Shown: positions 11,451-23,799 of the stretch, one piece after another
Position numbering within the stretch: position 1 is the stretch's first letter
Layout: each line of letters opens with the position of its first letter
Source: Gnetum montanum
Taxonomy: Eukaryota; Streptophyta; Gnetopsida; Gnetales; Gnetaceae
Length of the DNA: 64,000 bases
Direction: 5' to 3'
NCBI GenBank assembly: GCA_015680685.1
Contig: MNCI01030018.1
Span: 2,892-66,891 of the forward strand
The notes under the pieces: model-generated
What the model saw: only the letters and a program-made list of their open reading frames with translations
Told to the model about the DNA's origin: nothing
The model's database searches: none
Made by a program: the position numbers and the translations under genes

Positions 11451-14000
11451 CATTTGGCTAGGTTCTTAGCAAAAGAACATTAATCTTTGAATCACCCTTT
11501 AAGAACTTTGAGTTTAGCATTTTTAATCTCAAGCTTCTGCTTAGTGTCTTTGTGGTGCTTGAACTCAGCCTCATATAGCATATATGATCTAGCCACCTAT
11601 TTTTTCAATTTTGACTATGGTTGTTTAGCAATTAGCATTGCTAGGTTTGTGTAATGGAGATTGGCTAGAAAATGTACTCTGTCATCTCCTCAATTTGCAA
11701 CTCCATTAAGCAAATCTTCACTTTCTTGTAGGCGTTGATCCCATTAAGCATGGGCTGCCATGATTCTCTTCCTTATTGGAGTTGCTGGAGGGCTTCATTC
11801 ATTTTTTCCTTTACCATCTGAATGCGTTTCTCATTAACTTCTTTTTGCAAACCAACCTAGTCCCTATAGTGATTTTTTACTTGCTCAAATTTGAGTGCTT
11901 CATTCTTCTAGGTAGTGATCTCGAAGGAATACTTTTTATGTAAGGTGCATACCTCCTCCATTGATAGATTACAATTTTCCATAGCCGATTTGCTTAGTTC
12001 AATGTTTACCCTAGTAAACTGCTCCTATTCTTGATGAATGAATTCTTGAATTTGACCTTTCTATGCATCAACATTTTTCAAATGATGATTCTATGTGGTC
12101 AATGTTTCATTTTTATGGTGCATCTGGTTCAAGTCCTTCTGGATTAAGTACATTTTAGCTTTTGCTATAAACTATTTAAATATGGCCATTACTACCTTCT
12201 CCTCAACGTTCTAAAATTTTCCTTGAAGCTATTTGATAACTTCATCTCTTGTCACTGCTGGGCTAAGGATTACTTGATTTTTAAGTTGGGCATGAAGTTC
12301 GGCAACCTTCATAGCCAAGCATTCATTTTCCTCTTAGGTTGTTTCTAGTTGCCCCTCCAAAAGAATACATCTGTCCCTTGCATTTAGCAGCTTTGACTGG
12401 GTTGCGTTGATGTTCTCTAAAAGATCAAAGATGTCTAGAGTTAGTTGCTTGATTCCTACCAGTTGTTCTAGTAACTTTTCATGTTGCTTTGCATTCAATT
12501 TTTGACTGACTATGCCTATGAATATCTACATGTCTTGAGTGCAAATATGTTTGGTATAGATGGTGCAGGTGCATTCAACGCTTCTGCAACATGGTCAGCA
12601 ACCACTTCTATCATTGTCTCCTATCCTTGGTGTTCCATCACTGAGATAGTTGCTCCTTCATCTTCCTCCAACCTCACTGAGAAAGTGGCAGCATTCCCAA
12701 AGATTTTTGGGAATAGATGGCGTTGTGATAGTGACAACGTCACTTCCTAAGCACTGGGATCCAACCTCATAGGTGGTTGCATTCTTTGAGCAGAGAGAAT
12801 GGGACCACCCCTCTCCATTTGAATAACTATTGAAGCCAACTCATTAAGGTGACTCATTGCTAGCTGGTACACAGATGGATCTACCCCACTCATTCCTTCA
12901 TGTTGCTCTTGTTCGCTCAAGAGCTATTCTTAGATTTTGCATAGATGCTCAATGGCTATGTGGGCCTCCAGTGTTGTTTCCTGAGTGAGTGGTGGTGGCA
13001 ACTACTCCTCTAATTGAGTTGTCACTAGTGTATTCTCTTTCATGATCTCGGACCATGAAGCCAAAGGAGTATGCTTAAGCGTGTCATTAGAGTAGCAAAC
13101 AATGCCTACTCATTTGCATAGTTTTCAAATGAGGCATGGAAAGGGAAAAGTCTTCCTTCCATGTTTGTTTTCTTTGAAATGCTTCTCAATCTCTAGGTAT
13201 AGTAGTTATGAAAGGTTAATGAGGAATTTCTTACTTAGAGCAATGCATGCTCAGGTGGAGAAAGTAGTCACCTTACTTGGCCTCACCATTCAATTAAGGT
13301 GATAGGCCACGATCTTAAAGTAAATTTCCTTCAACGATGTGAGCACACTATACCCCTTATGATCCATCCCATAGCAATGTTGGGTCCACTCCTTCTTGGC
13401 CTCAGGGTCACCTTGTGTGGATAATTCCACCAACTGTGTTCTAGTGCTAGGCAATCCAAGTGCCTATGCAATAGCTTCTATCATGTACGACACTTGAATA
13501 TCCTTGATCTTGATTGTGGATCCTAGCTTTTGATTATTCTAGAAGAGATATGTTTCTTCCATGTACCACTCCTCACTAGACATGATGATTGGCCACATGG
13601 GAGAGGTTTGCAGTTAAGTCTTGACATCCTTTGGAGCTTTCTCCAAAAATGGCCCAAAGTTGATCTCTTAAAGAATAAATCATTGAATCTCTTGGGACTT
13701 GATGATATCAAGGAATGCTTGAATCAAAGTAACCTCAAGCCTTGAAGTAGGCCCAAGCACTTCTCCTCATTTTGATTGTTTGGTTGGACTTCTTCTTCTA
13801 GAATCAATTAGAAAGATTCCACTTCGAGTTCCTCACAAAGAGGTCTCATTGCATGGGTCACCTCTAATAGTTCTTAGCCTTATTCTTGTTGATCCCTTCC
13901 AACTCTGGGCCACTTCTTCTGTGGTTGCGAGGGTTCTCCTTCCTATGGACATTTCTATTTTGGTGCCATCTATAATCACAATAAGACCATGGATTAACAA
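11450..14000 (-). pseudogene. Extra coiled-coil ORF of gypsy copy B (decayed)
   Basis: This minus-strand region is colinear with 44225-46790 in copy E, where a 148-codon stretch remains open. It lies between integrase and the 3' LTR, the position used for env-like or accessory ORFs in some plant gypsy lineages. In copy B it is broken by many stops. Where the translation can be followed it is rich in Glu, Gln, Lys and Leu with heptad-like spacing, so a long coiled coil is likely. No transmembrane segment or known enzyme motif was recognised. Presence at the same place in two divergent copies shows that it is part of the element and not a chance insertion. Confidence 0.6.
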
Positions 14001-16060
14001 TTATTGTGTAACCTTAAAACAATTGGGATACCTTATCTCTTAGGGATGGTTACACGTGGCAAAGTTCTGATTATGACTTATTTAATTAATCCAATTATCA
14101 TTTATTTATATATTATCATTAATAAATCATCCCAAAGGTTGTTGGAAGGGTTAACTATTGAGAAAGTTGAGGTTTATATGTTGTTAAAGTTATTAACCCT
14201 TTGGGGAGTTAGAAAAATTTCCAAAAATTTTCATCAATTTTTCATCAAAAACCTTAAGATTTGCAATTCCCATGATAAAGATCTAACCTTCGGTAGGTGC
14301 AAGATCAAAAAATAGAGTGAGTTGGACAAATGGTTGGGAAGTTATGAGCTCTGGAAGGTTTTGGGCTCTAAAAAATTTCAAAAACTCCCCTTTTGTTATG
14401 AGTAAATGGTAAAAAAATGCAAAGTATCTAGCTGTACATATAGCGTTTTTGCACTACATCGATGAGGCCTAGTTGACCGAGCCTCATTGATGAGGGGGGA
14501 TGCGTCAGTGGGACCTCAACAATGAAATCGTTGACCACCATAGTCAAACTTGCAAAATATGAAGAGTTTTTGAGTGAAATTAGTGTCAAATGAAAGCTTA
14601 AAAGACCAAGAATAGTATGAAAACATGAGAAGAGGATGTTGAAGCTCATAAATTTGGAAAAAATGGAGAAATTTTAATTTCATGGATGAATGAAATGAAG
14701 GATTAAGGAGCACTGCATGGTATACTCAATGGAATACACGAAAGGTAGGATTTGTAGCGATGTTAAAGGTAAGGAACCTTAACTAATCAAGCTAAGAGCT
14801 ATGCAAATGGATCCTCCCCATAGTAGGTTTATGCCCATTTTTCCCTTGCATAATCTCAACTAAGGATTCTATGGGCCCCATAGTCAATTTAATGATCATG
14901 ACAAGTTAAGGAACAACTCAAAAGAATCTACTCAAGAATCCCAACACATTAGACTAAGATATAGAGCATAACATAGAACATGGAAGTGAGGTGAATTACA
15001 GTAGCATGGATGGATGTTAAAGAAGGTAAAATGGAGTTTTGAATTGAGGTCATAAGAAGTCCCTTGTAGAATTTGTGTTTAAAATGACCCAAGAAGTTGC
15101 ATCCTTAGTCTAGACCAAAACCAACTGCATTCAGTGACTTTGCATCGCCACTCTAAGATCGATCCACCCACTTGAGACATAAGAGTGCTTTCACAAAATA
15201 ACCACCATTCCACGAAGAGAAGAAAAGAGAAGTAGGAAATAAGAGAGAGAGGGCCTTAGTCAGAGGAGACCTTTAGGCATAGGTGCATGTCGTTCAAGTC
15301 CTATAACCAGTGCTTGTAGCTTGTTTATTTGTCTAAGGGGTGTGCTTTGAATTTTCATTAATTTTTTTCTTTTGAAATGGGACCCACACCATGCAAGGAC
15401 TTATTCATGTCGAAGGGGTGTGCTTTGAAATCCCATTGTTTTTTTTTTTGAATGGAAACCACACAATGTTTTAACTCCCTATTAGTGGTTGGTGCGGAAT
15501 AGTAAGAAGCCCATGAAAAACACTCGAGCACTCAAGGAAGTAGAAGAGTAAAAAGAATATTGAGTCCCTTGAATTCACATCCTTTACAAGCCTTTGAATC
15601 CTTCCTAATTTCAGAACTACCAAGGTTACCGATTAATTAAAATTTTCTTTAATGAAAAGGGACCTCAAATTTCTAGAACAAGGAAAACCATAGAGTTCAT
15701 TGGATGGGTGGATAATGTGGACTCACTGCTTGTTCCATGAAAAATAAACCATGTCAAATTTTTTAGACATCAGAATTCAAAAATAGAAATCAAACATTGA
15801 CAATCACAACATTAAGCACAAGTGATCATTAGTAAACAGCAATAGCGGCACTGTGTCTTGTGACAATAAAGCAATCTTTATTAGCAAAAATGAGAAAATA
15901 TCACACTTAAATTAAACCAAAAAATTAAAGTATATAAGAAAGTGTGAAATAGTTAAGAAGGTTCAAAGGTACTAAAGATGGTATAAAATTAGAAAAATTA
16001 GAAAAATCCAAAAACGTGAAAAACAAAAAGATAGAAAAAATTGAGAAGCCAATTTGATGG
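14001..16060 (-). other. Copy B spacer between integrase and extra ORF
   Basis: Mostly non-coding and colinear with 46800-48580 in copy E. It includes a TATA-like box (CTATATGTA on the minus strand, 14435-14443). Just upstream in element orientation is a cluster of CATCGATG/CTCATTGATG motifs (14455-14530). T-rich runs occur at 15360-15450. Confidence 0.5.
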
Positions 16061-16239
16061 TTAGCATGGATGGCCATCTCTCCCATGATTGAGTTGGAAG
16101 GAGGAAATCAAAAAAATAGAACATGGTTGTCCATCCATTGGGGCAGTAGTTGCACCAACTTATCTTGGTTCCAGGAAAGGCTTAACTTGTTGGATATTTC
16201 CAACTACTTTTTATTCAGGCATTTAGGTTTATAGATCAA

Positions 16240-16960
16240 CATGGCCCCAAAGGGAAAGGTTTAATTAATTATATAAGGTCCCTCCCACAATGTTTGGAAT
16301 TTTTTCTTTTGGGTATATGTGTGGGGTTCTAGTAGAGAACCTTATCTCCTAGTTGAAGTTTTACTTTTCTAATTCTAAGGTTATGACGTTGCTTGCTGAA
16401 TGCCTTATTCACCTCATTCAAGGATAAGGCCACCGATATATTTTCATATAACATGTTCAAGTTGATTAATCATTTTTTTATGCTAGTCTTAGTCAAGATT
16501 TAGATCATAGGTTGTTGAGAGTGTACGGAGCTTGAATTGAATTAAGAGTAGCAATGCCTCATATGTGTTGAGGATCATTCATGCAAGCAATCATCACCAT
16601 GTCTCATTGATAACATTCACAAGACTTGACAAACTAGTGGGCATCCCTAAAGATTGTAGGCCAATAGTATCCTACCACTAGGATTTTTATGGTCGTGCAT
16701 CTCCCTGCATAGTGGCCTCCTTATGACCCTTTGTGAGCATCTTGGATAATTCATAGTTAATCTTCATCAAGGACACACCAACGAATCAAGCCATCAGCAC
16801 ACACCTTGTAAAGGTGTTCATTGATTTCCATGAAGTATTTGGCATGATGAAGAAATTGTTCCTTTTGCCTAAAATCCAAGTATTTTGGCATCTCCTGAGT
16901 GAGAAGATATGTGAGGATGCCATTATACCATGTTGCTTTTGTAGCCGTTTGTTTACTTAT
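16240..16960 (-). pseudogene. Integrase remnants, copy B
   Basis: The minus strand shows the C-terminal integrase part (about 16240-16440), with sequence corresponding to HNLRIRK-K-QLGDKVLY. The zinc-binding N-terminal part (HHCC type) lies at about 16560-16960. Only about 120 bases lie between them, far too few for the DDE catalytic core, so the core is deleted in this copy. Stops are frequent. Confidence 0.65.
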
Positions 16961-17029
16961 TGCTCTTGTAAAGAGGAGTTTGTCTAGAAATTGATCAAAG
17001 AGTATGCTCTTTTCTTCTTATTATCCCAT

Positions 17030-17420
17030 ATTAAATGAGAGAGGTGATCAATGACCACATTCTTGGTTCCTTCTCAATCTACCATCATGAGATTGAATTC
17101 CTGCAAGATCACAAGGCACCATATGACACGAGGGCTTACTATTGGCTTGTTCATGAGGAAGCAGATTACACTATGATCCATATGCACAAATACTTTGTAA
17201 CCAAGTACATAGTTCCTAAACGTTTCTAGCATGTATACCACTATCATTAGTTCTTTCTCCATGGTGGTATAGTTTAACGGTGCTCCTACAATGCTTTGGC
17301 TCACACAGTGGATGTAGTATGAATGTTTCTTATTATCCATCTACATGAGCACTACTTTTAAAGCATAACTAGATGCATCTATCATAATATGAAAAGGTTT
17401 GGACCAGTCTAATGCTCATA
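17030..17420 (-). pseudogene. RNase H domain, copy B
   Basis: An 88-codon open stretch (17340-17074) carries the gypsy RNase H signature: GAPLNYTTMEKELMIVVY, FRNYVLGYKVFVHMDHSV and PRVIWCLVILQEF. In an intact element it would degrade the RNA strand of the RNA/DNA hybrid. Flanking stops show that the polyprotein is dead. Confidence 0.85.
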
Positions 17421-17689
17421 GGATTGGTGTTTCTACAAGTTTATCCTTTAATTTTTGGAATGTGTGTTCAAATTTCTTAGTCTAGATGAAAGGTGCATCT
17501 TTCTTTGTAAGCTTTACCAATGGCTTTTCAATCCTAGAGAAATTCTCAATAAATCGATGGTAGTATGCAGTGTGTCCAAGGAATGATCAAACATCTTTAA
17601 CGATCTTTGGTTGGCTTGTTATTCCTTGGATGATCCTTATTTTTTCTAGGTCTACCTTAATGTCTTTTTGTAAAATTTGGTGCCCTAGC

Positions 17690-18330
17690 ACAATGCCTTC
17701 TCAAATCATGATATGGCTCTTTTACTAGTTGAGTCGTAGGTTTATCTCTACACATCTCTTTAGTACTTACTCAAGTTAGTACAAGGTTTGCTCAAAGGTA
17801 GCTCCATAGGTGGAAACATCATCCATGAAGACTTCAACACCACTACTAATTTGCTATTGAAAGATACTAAGGACCAAGAATTGAAAGGTTGCAGGGGCAT
17901 TACATAGACCAAATGGCATTTTACAATATGGAAAAGTCTTCTAGGGATTCATGAATGTTATCTTGGCTTGATCTTCTGGTAAAATTTAGATTTGGTTATA
18001 GCCACTATAACCATCCAAGAAACTATAATAATGATGCCCAGACATAGCCTCTAACACTTGATCTACAAATGGCAAAGAAAAGTGATCTTTAAATGTTGCC
18101 ATATTCAATAGCCTGAAGTTAATATAGATCCACCATTTTCCTCCCTTCTTTGGTACAATTACGAGTCAGCTAACCCACTCACTATCCATGATGGGATAGA
18201 TGAACCCTACCTTTAGGAGTTTCTCTATTTCTTTCTTGATGATTTGCTTCAATTTGGGGTTCAACTACCTTCTAGGCTTCATGGTTAGGTTGGTGCAGAT
18301 GCGATGCTAGCATATCCTTGAATCAATTCC
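17690..18330 (-). pseudogene. Reverse transcriptase domain, copy B
   Basis: The minus strand keeps the RT blocks: an SEWVS-type block, KGGKW, a KDHF-LPFVDQV block and FLDGYSGYNQI. The catalytic FMDD (codons at 17829-17818) is followed by VS. The FMDD aspartates are present, but in-frame stops between blocks make it non-functional. It is colinear with 23800-24360 and 50440-51000. Confidence 0.8.
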
Positions 18331-18699
18331 TATTAGCTCTGGATATGACCAAGAAAAGGCTATTGATCATTTGTTCACCACTTTCAACAACTTTTCTTTT
18401 TATTTAGGAGCAAGTTTGGCATTGATTATGATTGGTTTACCCTTCTTTAAAAATGCATACTCCATTCCAACTGGTAAATTTTTTAGTTCTAAGGGCTCCT
18501 ACTTGAAGTAATCAAGGATTTCAAAGTCTCCCCAATAGGTATCTTCATCTTCATTAGAGAGTTGGGAATGAACTTGTTCAATTTTGTCCATGATTTCAAC
18601 ATATGCACATGTTAGGCTCTCAATTGGCTCCATGCATATTGTGCTACTATTTGAATCAGCTATTAGCCAATAGTTACCCTCCTATTTTGTGGCTGCTGC

Positions 18700-19270
18700 A
18701 TATAGACACATTTAAATATCAATCTCTTATGCACACTAATTACATGCTTTAATGTATGTACTCTTGATTAACAAAATATTTTGCACACAATTACACCCAT
18801 TTTCACTATATGTGATGCATGGAATACACTTCTTCTCAATTTTTCCTAGCTCATTTTCCTTGGATATTTCTAAAGATAGGTCTCTTATACCCATTCTTGC
18901 ATTAATTGTGCTTAACCAAGCCCTTTCCATAATGATGGGGAAGTCACTTTTGTAGTTTTCCAGCTTGATTACTAGAAAATCAACAAGATAGGACCATCCA
19001 CAAACTATGATCACAATGTCCTCTACTAATCCAAAAGGGACATTAATTGACTAATTTGCTAATTCTAGATAAATGTTGCTCTTCTTAAGAGATGGTAGGT
19101 TCCAGACCTTGTACATGTCATGGAAAATGAGGTTAACTTTGAAACCAGAGTCAAGAAGAGCTTTGCATGGCTCTTGTCTAGTGCTCTATAAATAAATGAG
19201 TGGACTTCATTTGTTAGATATTTTTTTAGGAATATTTCCAACCTTGATCCATTTAGAAATAACATGAGTT
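18700..19270 (-). pseudogene. Retroviral-type aspartic protease region, copy B
   Basis: Downstream of gag the minus strand has a LLDSG-type active-site segment followed by KVNLI (about 19160). There is then an open 92-codon stretch (19014-18736) with YLVDFLVI, FPIIMERAWLSTINA and a downstream GIRDLSLEI. This is the flap-to-C-terminal layout of plant gypsy proteases, where family members read 'PLILGRPFLATA-A'. A frameshift separates the two parts. Confidence 0.65.
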
Positions 19271-19399
19271 AGCATTATAGTGTAGATCCTAGGCAGCACT
19301 TGGTTTGAAGGGCACTCAAAGGTATTTGGTCCAAAGGATGAAGGTGCTAGAGATGTAGGGTGATCAACCAAACTAGATTGTGAGGGCTAAAGAGGAATA

Positions 19400-21800
19400 C
19401 TAGGCCAAAAGAAAGGTATTTTTCTAGATTGATTGTCTAGACCACATGGCTGAAAAATTGGTTATGAGTGCACAGCCTTTGTAGCATTTCGTTGGTGTGG
19501 CTATGGAGGAATCTCATCTTGCATGAAAGGAGTAGGAGGTAACTAGTTTGAAGGTGTAGGTTTATGTGTAGAGGGATGCAAAGGATATTATGGATATGGG
19601 TTTTTCCCTCAAGTAGATTATGAATGTGTTCAATGGTAATTTGGAGGGTAATATTGATGCTGGAATGATGCATGACTTGCAGAACTTCTAGGGGAGATAG
19701 GTTACTGAACATAGTACTCATATGGATCTGGTTGCCTATAAGTGTACTACTACCTTGGTAGTGGCATTTCCCATGATTTTGGTTGGTACCACTATTGGTA
19801 TTGTTCGTAATATTGTGAAGGAGTTCTACTTGGGTAGTAAGCTTGTTTATGTTGGTGGAATTATCTTGGACTTCCTTGAGGGTAAAGCAATTATCTTGGA
19901 GCTTGTCTATGTGTTAGGCGAGGATTCAATGTGTACACTCTAGGCTCTTGTAAGTGTGACACTATAGGGAAACATCCCTTTGGATGTTCGTATTGGCAAA
20001 TATCACATTTATTTTCATCATTAGAGTTAGACTCCACAAATTCCTCTACTATAGCAACTTTGCCCTTACCTATTTGGTAGGCATGTTCAACTTCTTTTCA
20101 CCTCCTATGATTGTGATCACTATTTTGATCTTTGGATTCTTCAACAATCTTCAAAGTGGGTTTGAAATTTTTCATCCAAAGAGTTCCATAACTGGTCAAA
20201 CTTGGTCAAAATATCATAAATGAATTTTTTTATGGGCAAGGTCTTTCTATTCAGCACTTTATCAAGTGGTGATTCTGCCTTGTCACAAAATTGGACCTCT
20301 CATTTTTTGATGAAAGGATCCCTATTATACTCTTTAGCACTTTCCCTTTTTCATAGCTCACCTTCTTCTTTTACTACATGATCAATTAGCCTCTAGATAT
20401 GTTGAGCTCTCAATTCAAACAATCTTCCTTGGGCATACACCCCAAGGGTTCTTCTAGTTTCTGCTTTGAGATCATCTATGATGTGGCAAAGTTGTTCCCT
20501 CTGAGAATAACCATGGCTAGGACATCAATGTAAGAGTGAATAATATCGACCCATGATGGCATCCAAGGGTTCATGTGTTCCCTGTTTCCAACCTTGGATT
20601 TTCCTTCTCAAATTAGACACTCTAGAATATGTCTAGTATTTGTCATTGAGAAACTCTTACATGGCACTCCATTGATGAATAGATTCCAATTTCAAAGATT
20701 GGTACCAACTTTTAGCTTCCTTGATGAGGGTCCTTGGAAAATTTTTGAGTTTTTTCCATTCATTTTCTATGTTATGTAAGACATAGATATTATGAAAAGC
20801 TTATAGATGTGTTTGCAAATTAGAGTTGTATCCCCTCTCAAATCTTGGGATATTATTCATGTCTAAGTGCTTGATTTGACTATTCTTCATATGCCTGGTT
20901 GGGATTTTCATTACCTCTGCAATGTTGAGCATGCTTCAAGCCACCAATAGAGGTTCATCATCATCACTGTGTCGATGATGTCGATGATGGTTTTAGCCAC
21001 CCTTTTGGTTTTGGTGGCCTTCATGATCATTTTTATCTCTCTAATCACCCTCATCATAGTTGTTGTTTCAATGGCAGATTCCATGAGAACCATCATATGA
21101 AGAGGAATGTTTGGAATCGAATGAAGAGGATGAAGAGGAAGGTGGACTACCATTGCCACCGTAGTGTTCACCATCACTCTTACACTTATTATGATCACCA
21201 TCCTTAGATCCCTTACTATTGTGGTGCTTACCCAAGTCTCTACCTTGGCTATCACTTCTTCTTGAACCTAATTTATGAATAGTGAATCATAGGTTCAAGT
21301 TCATACCCTTGCCATCTATAACAAGGGGTGGAGAATCTTCATGTTGAGAACCTTCAGTAGGAGGATCCTCAATTTCATCTTGATTTAGTAGGAATAAGGG
21401 ATTGGTGTAATGTTTTCCCTTTTTAGCTTCATGGAGTTTCTCCTGATGTTGATCTCATTTGTGTTGTGTTTTAGTGGAACAGTAGTTTCAAGTGTCATAT
21501 CCATCCACAATGTATTCTTCATGAAGATATGCTATGTCCAACTTCTTAAGGGTTTTGAATAGCATCTCGGGCATAGATCGATCGGGGGATAAGATGACAT
21601 TACCCTCCATATCATGCCATTATAGCTACTCATCCTCATGTAGGATGAAGGTGAAGTTCAACACAAACTCATCTGGATGAGTGTATACCATCTTACACTC
21701 TTGTGGGATTAGCGGTCTGGTATCTTCATGCTTGAGAGAAGAGGAAGATATTTTGCAAAACAAAATGAAATTATCAGTGTGCTTTCTATAATTCTATGTA
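19400..21800 (-). pseudogene. gag region, copy B
   Basis: Colinear with the gag regions of copies A, C and E. The N-terminal part (about 21250-20930) encodes a low-complexity stretch rich in His, Asp, Lys and Ser. The middle corresponds to the conserved capsid-like block that remains readable in copy E at 53316-53561. Many stops and frameshifts are present. Confidence 0.65.
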
Positions 21801-21890
21801 TAACAAGAATGATATTGACCTTGAGGTTCATACAATGATATTAATGGTATCTACTTAAACCTAAGTAGCACACATTCCACAAACAGAGTT

Positions 21891-21906
21891 CCCAGCAATG
21901 GCACCA
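21891..21906 (-). other. Primer-binding site, copy B (tRNA-Asp type)
   Basis: The minus strand reads TGGTGCCATTGCTGGG one base inside the 5' LTR end. Compared with the tRNA-Asp PBS used by Athila/Tat-like elements (TGGCGCCGTTGCCGGG, from memory), the differences are transitions at CpG sites, as expected from methylated-cytosine decay. Confidence 0.75.
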
Positions 21907-21907
21907 A

Positions 21908-22431
21908 TGATGAGTGGCGAGATACCCCTATGCCCAACCATACGAAACACAAAGTGTTCACACACGATTTGGTCAAATTCCATAGACTTGATCATTTCTG
22001 ATGCACTAGTCTTTTAGGAAGTGAATCTTTCCTTAAGGTCAATCGTTGTCTTCCCAATTACACTTGTGATGTTTGTTGGCATGATTAAGTGTAACTAACA
22101 CATCTGATTTTTATCATTTTTTGTTTTATAGTTTGGTGCTCAAAATGTAGATAAAAATAATTATATTAACTAAAATATATTAACTAATTAACTAGCATTT
22201 AACTAATCCTAACATAAGCATCTAATCCCACTTTTTGTACACATCCTAAACCCACATATCCATTTCTAGGTGACCAAGCACTATGCTATTGGGCATACCA
22301 AGCAAGAACACTACTAGGATTACTAAGCAAATATGTGTTACACTCAAAGTAGTTATGCTTATGTGTATAATCTATCTGGCTTAATTACTTCATTAATGTA
22401 ATAACTAGAAAATATTTAATAACTAATGGAA
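21908..22431 (-). repeat. 5' LTR of copy B, truncated
   Basis: Starts TGATGAGTGG at 21908 on the + strand and follows the 9070 LTR closely up to about 22431. It then switches abruptly to copy C integrase sequence. The outer part of the LTR, with its TATA box, is missing. Confidence 0.8.
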
Positions 22432-23080
22432 AAATTTCAAAAGGTAGTACCTATAAAATGGGTATCATTGTCAAAAATTAGTGCACGTGGCACTCCAAAC
22501 CTATTTACAACATTTTGTTGCATAAACCAAGCAACTATAGAGGATGTACAATCGATGAGGCTACTAATTCTATCCATTCTGTATAATTTTCAATAGTGAG
22601 TATAATGTTTTCCTTTCCATTCGACATGGATATTATGGGATCCATGAAATCAATGTCCCAGATTTTGAAGGACTTTAGTGATTGGATCCACTATTGAGAT
22701 TGCTCCATTCAAGTGGTCATCCCACCATCACGTTGACAACATTCATAAGGGTGGATGAATTAGTGGGCATCCCTGAAGAGTGTTGTCCAATAATACCCTA
22801 CCATTAGGTTCTTAATGAATATGCATCTCCTAGCATAGTCACCCCCACAAGGACCCTCATGAGCATCTTAAAGAATACGTAGTTGTTTAGCATTAGGAAC
22901 ATACCAACGAACTAGGCCATCGACACATACCTTATAAAGGTGTCTATTGATTTCCATAAAGCATTTGGCCTAATGAAGAAATTGATGTTTCTTCCTGTCA
23001 TTCAACTCTTGTAGCATCTCCTGAGTGAGAAGATAAGTGAGGATGCCATCGTACTAATTAGGTTTACCAGGTACTTATTC
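22432..23080 (-). pseudogene. Integrase, copy C: zinc-binding part and part of the DDE core
   Basis: This is the only copy here with recognisable catalytic-core sequence. On the minus strand there is an IWDIDFM-type block and GKENIILTIENYTEWIE. A DNDTHFIG block near 22450-22485 corresponds to the conserved DNGTHF with the second catalytic Asp. The sequence ends just past it, so the catalytic Glu is lost. Several stops interrupt it. Confidence 0.65.
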
Positions 23081-23159
23081 ATTTATAGCACCAACAAAGA
23101 GGAGTTCATGAGGAAATTGTTTAGACAGTGGGTTCTCCTTGTCTTTATTGTTTCATATT

Positions 23160-23560
23160 AACTAAAAAAAGTGACCAATAATCATGTTCTCAATTCCCTT
23201 TCGATCTACCATATTGAATTCATGTAAGATTAGAAGCCACCATATGAAACAAGGGCTCATAGTTAGTTTGTTCATCAAGAAATAAATTACACTATGATCT
23301 AAGTGCACGAATACCTTGTACCAAAGTACATAGTGCTTGAATTTTTCCAAGGAATACACCACTACCATCAATTCTTTCTCTATTGTGGTGTAGTTTAGTT
23401 GTGCACCCACAATGCTTAGGCTTGCATAGTGGATGTTATAAGGACATTTCTAATAATCCAAGTCTGTGATCACAACTCCCAAGGCATAATTCGATGCATT
23501 TGTCATGATGTGGAATGGTGTGAACCAATTAGGTGCTCATAGAATTAGAGTTTCCATGAC
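23160..23560 (-). pseudogene. RNase H domain, copy C
   Basis: An 82-codon open stretch (23410-23162) contains GAQLNYTTIEKELMVVVY, FKHYVLWYKVFVHLDHSV and IGHFF, the gypsy RNase H signature through to the linker with integrase. Confidence 0.85.
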
Positions 23561-23799
23561 CTTTTGCTTGAGTTGTTGGAATGCTTTTTCACATTTCTTG
23601 GTCCAGAAAAATGAAGCATCTTTCTTTATCAACTCCACCAATGGTTTAGCAATCTTAAAGAAATTCTTTATGAATTTTTGGTAGTAGCTAGTGTGACCAA
23701 GGAATGATTGGACATTTTTGATAGTCTCTAGTTGATGGGTAATTCTTTGGATGATCCTAATTTTTTAGGGTCCACCTTAGTCCCTGCTTGTGATACTCT

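Larger units (their letters stand above)
9070..22431 (-). mobile_element. Ty3/gypsy LTR retrotransposon copy B (most complete)
   Basis: Read on the minus strand the order is: truncated 5' LTR (22431-21908), PBS (21906-21891), gag (about 21800-19400), protease (about 19260-18700), reverse transcriptase (about 18330-17690), RNase H (about 17420-17030), integrase remnants (about 16960-16240), spacer with a promoter-like module, extra coiled-coil ORF (about 14000-11450), and 3' LTR (10864-9070). RNase H before integrase is the Ty3/gypsy order. The tRNA-Asp-type PBS and the RT motif 'KDHF-LPF' with FLDGYSGYNQ point to the Athila/Tat side of the group. Every gene is disrupted by stops. The 5' LTR is cut off at 22431, where copy C begins. 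The family assignment is strong; domain borders are approximate. Confidence 0.85.

Noticed and set aside
20911-21255. Met-rich 114-codon minus frame
   Set aside because: An off-frame reading of the low-complexity gag N-terminus; the His/Asp/Ser-rich frame is the colinear one.
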